A DNA stretch of 34,247 nt from positions 1-34,247 of the forward strand of contig CANQEX010000010.1 of NCBI GenBank assembly GCA_947596225.1, written 5' to 3'. The notes beneath the pieces were generated by a model that searched no databases, was not told the origin of the DNA, and was given only the letters and a program-made list of their open reading frames with translations. Below, piece after piece: positions 29,211 through 34,247 of this stretch. The translations under genes and the position numbers were made by a program. The stretch comes from an uncultured Clostridia bacterium. GTDB lineage: Bacteria; Bacillota; Clostridia; TANB77; CAG-508. Each line of letters begins with the position of its first letter. Position 1 is the first letter of the stretch.

Positions 29211-30386
29211 ATGAAAGTTGCCGAAAAAGAAGTCACTTCAAGTGAATTGGAAGTAGTAGAAAAAGAAACTTCAAAAAAAAGAGATTATTCTGTAGACTTA
29301 ATAAGAATTATAGCTGCATTAAGTGTTATTGGAACACATTTATGTTTGCAAGTTTTAAATCAAGCTTATAATAGAATTGATTGGGGAAGATTATTAGAAA
29401 AATGTTTTTTTACAGATGGAGTACCACTATTTTTTATGATAACAGGATTTTTCATAATGAATGGACGTAGTTATAAAAAAATATGGAAAAATACAGTAAA
29501 AAAAGTTTTATTACCAACTCTTGCATTTGTATTGTTTGCACAAATCTTTTATATGTTTGTTACTAATAAAGAGAGTTTTTTGTGGTGTTTGCAAAATGCA
29601 ATATATAATTTGAATATTGGAGGAATATTACATAGTATATTAACTGGAACAGTAGAATCAATAAATAGTCTATGTGCACATTTATGGTATATTTTTTCAT
29701 ATGTAAAAATTATTATATGGATACCAGTATTATGGCTTGTATGTAAAGAAGAAAAGACTCCAAAACTTGCTCGTAGAATGATATTAGTTTTTGGTATTAT
29801 ATCTTGCATCATAACTGATATTCAAAGATTTGTAACACTTCCAAACATAGGTGCAATAAAGGTATTTAATTTTGTAGACAGAGAAATTATATATGTTTTG
29901 TTAGGTTACGAACTATTTATACATAAAGATAAAATTAAAAATAATAGAAAAGTATGTATCATATCTTTAATTGGTTTTGGATTAGTAAACATAATGAGAT
30001 ATAAAATAGAAATGCAATATATGGTAGCAAACTATTTTACAGATATAGTTGGAAGAGAAAACTTTATGGAATGGAAATATACTTGTTTAAATATTATTTC
30101 TGGTTTATGTTTATTTATGTTTTTATATTCATTTGAACTTAAAAATGAGAAATTGAATAAAATTATTTTATGGATAAGTGATAAAACTTTTGGAATATAT
30201 TTAATACATTATTTAATTCTAGCAAAAATAGATTTATATAAATTTGAAAAAATAGAAAGATTTTATTTTGAAATTATTTATTTAGTAGTTGGAATAATAG
30301 TAACAGCAATACTTTCAACAATAATAGTATGTATAATAAAAGAAATAAAAAAGCTATTTATAAAAGGGGTAAAAATGATTAAATAG
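29211..30386 (+). CDS. Acyltransferase family 3 membrane protein
   Basis: DYSVDLIRIIAALSVIGTHLCLQV; GVPLFFMITGFFIMNGRSYKKIWKN; multi-TM. Confidence 0.92.
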   Translation: MKVAEKEVTSSELEVVEKETSKKRDYSVDLIRIIAALSVIGTHLCLQVLNQAYNRIDWGRLLEKCFFTDGVPLFFMITGFFIMNGRSYKKIWKNTVKKVLLPTLAFVLFAQIFYMFVTNKESFLWCLQNAIYNLNIGGILHSILTGTVESINSLCAHLWYIFSYVKIIIWIPVLWLVCKEEKTPKLARRMILVFGIISCIITDIQRFVTLPNIGAIKVFNFVDREIIYVLLGYELFIHKDKIKNNRKVCIISLIGFGLVNIMRYKIEMQYMVANYFTDIVGRENFMEWKYTCLNIISGLCLFMFLYSFELKNEKLNKIILWISDKTFGIYLIHYLILAKIDLYKFEKIERFYFEIIYLVVGIIVTAILSTIIVCIIKEIKKLFIKGVKMIK

Positions 30387-30476
30387 TTATAATTTATTAC
30401 TAGACTTTTTTTATACTATATGATAAAATTATTCAAAATTAAGTAGCAAATTTAAGTTTTAATAGGGGGTCTAATT

Positions 30477-30764
30477 ATGGAATTAAAAAAATGTGTTCGT
30501 TGTGGTAAATTTTTTGCATCAGATGTTGATGTTTGCCATGAATGTGAGAAAAAGGATTTAGCTGATTTAAGTAAATTAAAAGGATTTTTTGCAGATAATT
30601 ATGTTGCTGGAGTTTCAAAAGTTCAAATATCAGCTTCTACTGGTATAAGTACAAAAAATTTAAATAGATATTTAGGATATGAAGAATTTAATGGAATATA
30701 TGTTACAGAAGATGCTAATGAAAATGGAGTAGAAAAGTTGTCAACAGGAAATGTTAATTTATAG
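30477..30764 (+). CDS. Zinc-ribbon/HTH protein, YvyF/TIGR03826-like
   Basis: CVRCGKFFASDVDVCHECEKKD zinc ribbon then KVQISASTGISTKNLNRYLGYEEF. Confidence 0.65.
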   Translation: MELKKCVRCGKFFASDVDVCHECEKKDLADLSKLKGFFADNYVAGVSKVQISASTGISTKNLNRYLGYEEFNGIYVTEDANENGVEKLSTGNVNL

Positions 30765-30775
30765 GAGGATGCTTA

Positions 30776-31990
30776 ATGATAGACATAATAAAAGAACTTG
30801 AAAATAGAGGATACATAGAACAATTAACAAATGAAGAAGAAATGAGAAAACTTTTTCAAAATGAAAGTGTTAGATTTTATATTGGAATAGATCCTACAGC
30901 AAACAGTATGCATATAGGTCATTTTGTAGCATTAATGGTTGCTTCAAGATTACAAAAAGCTGGTCATAAACCTATTATTTTAATGGGAGGAGGAACAGCT
31001 GTAATTGGAGATCCTTCTGGAAGAACTGATATGCGTCAAATGCTTACAAGAGAACAATTAGATGAAAATGTTAAAGCAATAAAAAAACAAGCAGAAAGAT
31101 TTGTTTCTTTTGAAGGAGAAAATGCTGCTATTATTGTTAATAATGCAGATTGGTTGTTAAACTTAAATTATCTAGAATTTATGAAAGAAATTGGAAGTAA
31201 ATTTACTATTAGTAAAATGATAGCACAAGAATGTTATAAAAATAGATTAGAAACAGGATTAACTTTTTTTGAAATGGGCTATTTATTACTTCAAAGTTAT
31301 GACTTTTTATATTTACATGATAAATATAATTGCAAAGTACAAATTGGTGGAAATGATCAATGGTCAAATATAATAGGTGGAGTTGAATTAATTAGAAAAA
31401 TTGGTTCTGAAGACTCTTATGGCTTAACATTTAAGCTTCTTACAACAGCTGAAGGTAAAAAAATGGGAAAAACTGCAAAAGGAGCTTTATGGTTAAATCC
31501 AGAAAAAACAACTCCATATGAATTTTATCAATATTGGAGAAATATTGGAGATACAGAAGTAAGAAAAGTATTAAATCTACTTACTTTTTTACCAGATGAA
31601 GAAGTTGATAGATTAGCATCATTAAAAGATGAGAAAATAAATGAAGCAAAAAAAGTTGCAGCATATGAAATTACAAAATTAATACATGGAGAAGAAGAAG
31701 CTAAAAAAGCAGAACAAGCTTCAGAAGCTTTATTTGGTAATGGTGGAAATTTAGAAAATATGCCAACTACAAAACTAGAAGATGAAAATATCTCTATTTT
31801 AGATGCTATTGTTTTAACAGGAATAGCCCCCTCTAAAGGACAGGCAAAAACATTAATTTCACAAGGTGGAATTGCTTTAAATGATATAAAAATAGAAGAT
31901 ATCTCTTACAAATTAAGTGATAAAGATTTTGAAAAAGGATATGCAATTTTAAGAAAAGGAAAAAAAGTATATCATAAATTAGAAAAATAA
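30776..31990 (+). CDS. tyrS: Tyrosyl-tRNA synthetase
   Basis: YIGIDPTANSMHIGHFVALM; GGNDQWSNIIGGVELIR; KKMGKTAKGALWL; S4 domain at C-terminus. Confidence 0.97.
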   Translation: MIDIIKELENRGYIEQLTNEEEMRKLFQNESVRFYIGIDPTANSMHIGHFVALMVASRLQKAGHKPIILMGGGTAVIGDPSGRTDMRQMLTREQLDENVKAIKKQAERFVSFEGENAAIIVNNADWLLNLNYLEFMKEIGSKFTISKMIAQECYKNRLETGLTFFEMGYLLLQSYDFLYLHDKYNCKVQIGGNDQWSNIIGGVELIRKIGSEDSYGLTFKLLTTAEGKKMGKTAKGALWLNPEKTTPYEFYQYWRNIGDTEVRKVLNLLTFLPDEEVDRLASLKDEKINEAKKVAAYEITKLIHGEEEAKKAEQASEALFGNGGNLENMPTTKLEDENISILDAIVLTGIAPSKGQAKTLISQGGIALNDIKIEDISYKLSDKDFEKGYAILRKGKKVYHKLEK

Positions 31991-31997
31991 ACTTTAA

Positions 31998-32024
31998 AAA
32001 ACGTGAGAGAAAATCTCACGTTTT
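31998..32024 (+). terminator. Hairpin between tyrS and proS
   Basis: AAACGTGAGA-GAAAA-TCTCACGTTT; short T run, could be a processing or attenuation stem. Confidence 0.55.
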
Positions 32025-32044
32025 AATGATTGGAGGAAAATTTT

Positions 32045-33343
32045 ATGAGAATTTCAAAAATGGGACTGAAAAATGTAAAATTAGCGAATTTAGATGAAAT
32101 GTATCCAGCACAAGATATATTAATGCAAACAGGACAAATAAAACAATTTGGAAGTGGAATTTATGGATATGATAACATACCATTAAAAGTTCAAGATAAT
32201 ATTGAAGAAATAATAAAAAAGAATTTTAATAAAGCAGATTTTATAGAAGTACAAATGCCATTATTGCAAATTGATGAAATTTGGAAAAGATCTAATAGAT
32301 ATGATCAATATATAGAAGATGGTGTAATGATGACTTCTAAAACTGATAAAGCTAATTATTGTTTAGCACCTACTGCTGAAGAAACTATTACTTCTTTTGT
32401 TGAAAACAGACTAACATCACATAAACAATTACCAATTGGATTATATCAAATTGGAACAAAATTTAGAAATGAAATAAGAAATAGAGGGTATCTTTTACGT
32501 GGTAAAGAATTTTTAATGTTTGATTTATATACTTTTGATAAAGATGAAGAAGGAATGCTTGAAAGTTATAAAAAAATAAAAGATACATATTTTAAAACTT
32601 TTAAAGAAATTGGTTTAGAAGTTGTTGCAGTAGCCGCAGATAATGGTTCTATGGGTGGAAAGAATTCAGAAGAAATGATGGCTATTTCAAGAATTGGTGA
32701 AGATACAATTTTATTTGATGAGGAAACAAAACAAGGATTAAATGTAGAAGTATTAGAAAAAGAAGATGCAGAAAAATATTTAGCTGAACAGTACAATATA
32801 AATGATATTAAAAAACTAGTAGAAAAAAGAGCTGTTGAATTAGGACATATATTTGCTTTAGGAACAAAATATTCAGATTCAATGGATATAAAATTTATAG
32901 ATTCTGAAAATAATAGCAAACCTTATTATATGGGATGTTATGGTATAGGAGTAAGTAGAGTTTTAGGATTAGTATATGAAAATAATATTATACAAAAAGA
33001 TGGAAAAATAGAAGGATATTCTTTACCATTATCTGTAGTTCCTTATTATTTATATATAATAAGCAATGAAAAAAAGAATGAAGTTGCAGAAAATTTATAT
33101 GATGAATTTAATAATAAAGATGTAGAAGTAATAATAGATGATGTTAAAGGATCTATTGGAGAAAAAATTAGAAATGCTAAAATTTTAGGAATTCCATATG
33201 TAGCTATTTTAGGAAACAATACAGAAGAAGGCTTTATAGAGATTGAAAGAACAAGAGATGGAATGAAAAAAACAATAAAAATAGAAGAATTAATTAAAGA
33301 AGTAGAGCAAATGAAATTTACTAAAAAAGATATTAATTTTTAG
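32045..33343 (+). CDS. proS: Prolyl-tRNA synthetase, short form (432 aa)
   Basis: Class II motifs: QMPLLQIDEIWKRSNRYDQY; LAPTAEETITSFVENRL; IGTKFRNEIRNRGYLLRGKEFLMFDLYTF; GCYGIGVSRVLGLV. The usual editing insertion is missing or strongly reduced. Confidence 0.94.
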   Translation: MRISKMGLKNVKLANLDEMYPAQDILMQTGQIKQFGSGIYGYDNIPLKVQDNIEEIIKKNFNKADFIEVQMPLLQIDEIWKRSNRYDQYIEDGVMMTSKTDKANYCLAPTAEETITSFVENRLTSHKQLPIGLYQIGTKFRNEIRNRGYLLRGKEFLMFDLYTFDKDEEGMLESYKKIKDTYFKTFKEIGLEVVAVAADNGSMGGKNSEEMMAISRIGEDTILFDEETKQGLNVEVLEKEDAEKYLAEQYNINDIKKLVEKRAVELGHIFALGTKYSDSMDIKFIDSENNSKPYYMGCYGIGVSRVLGLVYENNIIQKDGKIEGYSLPLSVVPYYLYIISNEKKNEVAENLYDEFNNKDVEVIIDDVKGSIGEKIRNAKILGIPYVAILGNNTEEGFIEIERTRDGMKKTIKIEELIKEVEQMKFTKKDINF

Positions 33344-33358
33344 TATAAAGAGGTAAGT

Positions 33359-34033
33359 ATGAAGGTAATAAAAAAAATATTGTTATTATTTTTAATTATA
33401 ATAGTAGTAATTGGATTTATTTTAGGAGTAAGAACAATATATAAATTCTATACAATTCAAAAAATATATAATGTTGTTGATAAAAATATTGCAAAAGAAA
33501 ATTATTATTTAAAAACAACTATAACAACTAAAGATAAGACTTCAGTAACAGAAGCTTATTATAAAGATGGAATAGGAAAACTAGTTTCAAGTAATGGTAT
33601 ATACACTTGGGTTGATGGTGAAGATGCATATATTGTTGATGAAGCTAATAAAACTATATATACAACTGATATTAATAAAACAATAGGTCTTGTTTCAAAT
33701 CAAATGTTTGCAAGTTATTATCCAGGATATTCAAAATCACTTACTGAAAAAATTCTTCTTGCGGGAAGTATTCAAAACAAAATAAAAACAGTAATGTTAA
33801 ATGATAAAAAATGTATTATGATTCAAACAAAAGATGAAACAAGTACAAAAACAGTTTGGATTACTAAAAGTGATTATTATATAGAGAAAGCAAAGTTGGA
33901 ATTTCCAAATGGTGATGTTATAGAATATGATTATATGCTAAAATTTAATTGTAATGGAATACGAGATGTTGAATTACCAGATATAAAAGACTATACACTT
34001 AAAACTGAAGATGATGAAGTTGTTTTACAATAA
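33359..34033 (+). CDS. Membrane-anchored extracytoplasmic protein, possible LolA/outer-membrane-carrier-like fold
   Basis: N-terminal TM; YYLKTTITTKDKTSVTEAYYKDGIGKLVSSNGIYTWVDGEDAYIVDEANKTIYTTD; fold assignment tentative. Confidence 0.6.
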   Translation: MKVIKKILLLFLIIIVVIGFILGVRTIYKFYTIQKIYNVVDKNIAKENYYLKTTITTKDKTSVTEAYYKDGIGKLVSSNGIYTWVDGEDAYIVDEANKTIYTTDINKTIGLVSNQMFASYYPGYSKSLTEKILLAGSIQNKIKTVMLNDKKCIMIQTKDETSTKTVWITKSDYYIEKAKLEFPNGDVIEYDYMLKFNCNGIRDVELPDIKDYTLKTEDDEVVLQ

Positions 34034-34223
34034 GTTAATTATAATATAAAAAATATAAAAAATAAGTAATTTTTAATTTTTAGGTATAACAACATAGAAA
34101 TAATTTTTATAAAATAATACTTGAATAAAAATAAGTTTATGAATATAATTAATATATGAATTTAATAAAGAAAATAAAAACAAAGGAAAAATAAAAAATG
34201 ATAGATAAAACCCTTGTGGCTCT

Positions 34224-34247
34224 ACACACACACACACACACACACAC
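34224..34247. repeat. (AC)12 dinucleotide microsatellite running to the window edge
   Basis: acacacacacacacacacacacac; preceded by an ATG at 34198 in frame MIDKTLVALHTHTHTH. Confidence 0.95.

Overview
This is a very AT-rich, almost entirely plus-strand chromosomal segment that looks like a Firmicutes/Clostridia-type gut bacterium (lineage inferred from gene content and codon usage). The 5' end is a type II fatty-acid synthesis operon: fabF (partial), accB, fabZ, accC, accD, accA (frameshifted), fabI. Next come an ECF sigma factor overlapping an anti-sigma/beta-propeller protein, a DUF3592-like protein, a YhcG/DUF1016 remnant, an SsuABC/NMT1-type ABC transporter, an EamA permease, cysE, desulfoferrodoxin, an FAD dehydrogenase and RNase P RNA. 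These are followed by an unknown gene paired with an EndoQ-like PHP nuclease, spoIIM (frameshifted), xerD, pepV, a prepilin-like protein, rlmH, a Thg1-like 3'-5' polymerase homologue, truB, pyrB, pyrI, an XRE regulator, ispG, an S66 peptidase, acyltransferase-3, a zinc-ribbon/HTH protein, tyrS and a short proS. The observations most worth following up are: (1) the Thg1-like gene between rlmH and truB, preceded by a promoter, a 10-bp closed structured leader and a terminator-like hairpin, consistent with a small RNA or regulated leader; (2) two small minus-strand genes with their own promoters whose stop codons sit in hairpin loops; (3) single-base frameshifts in accA and spoIIM; (4) a sigma/anti-sigma-propeller pair with a candidate ECF promoter; (5) an (AC)12 repeat just inside a possible ORF at the window edge. 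No CRISPR array, tRNA gene or intact mobile element was seen.
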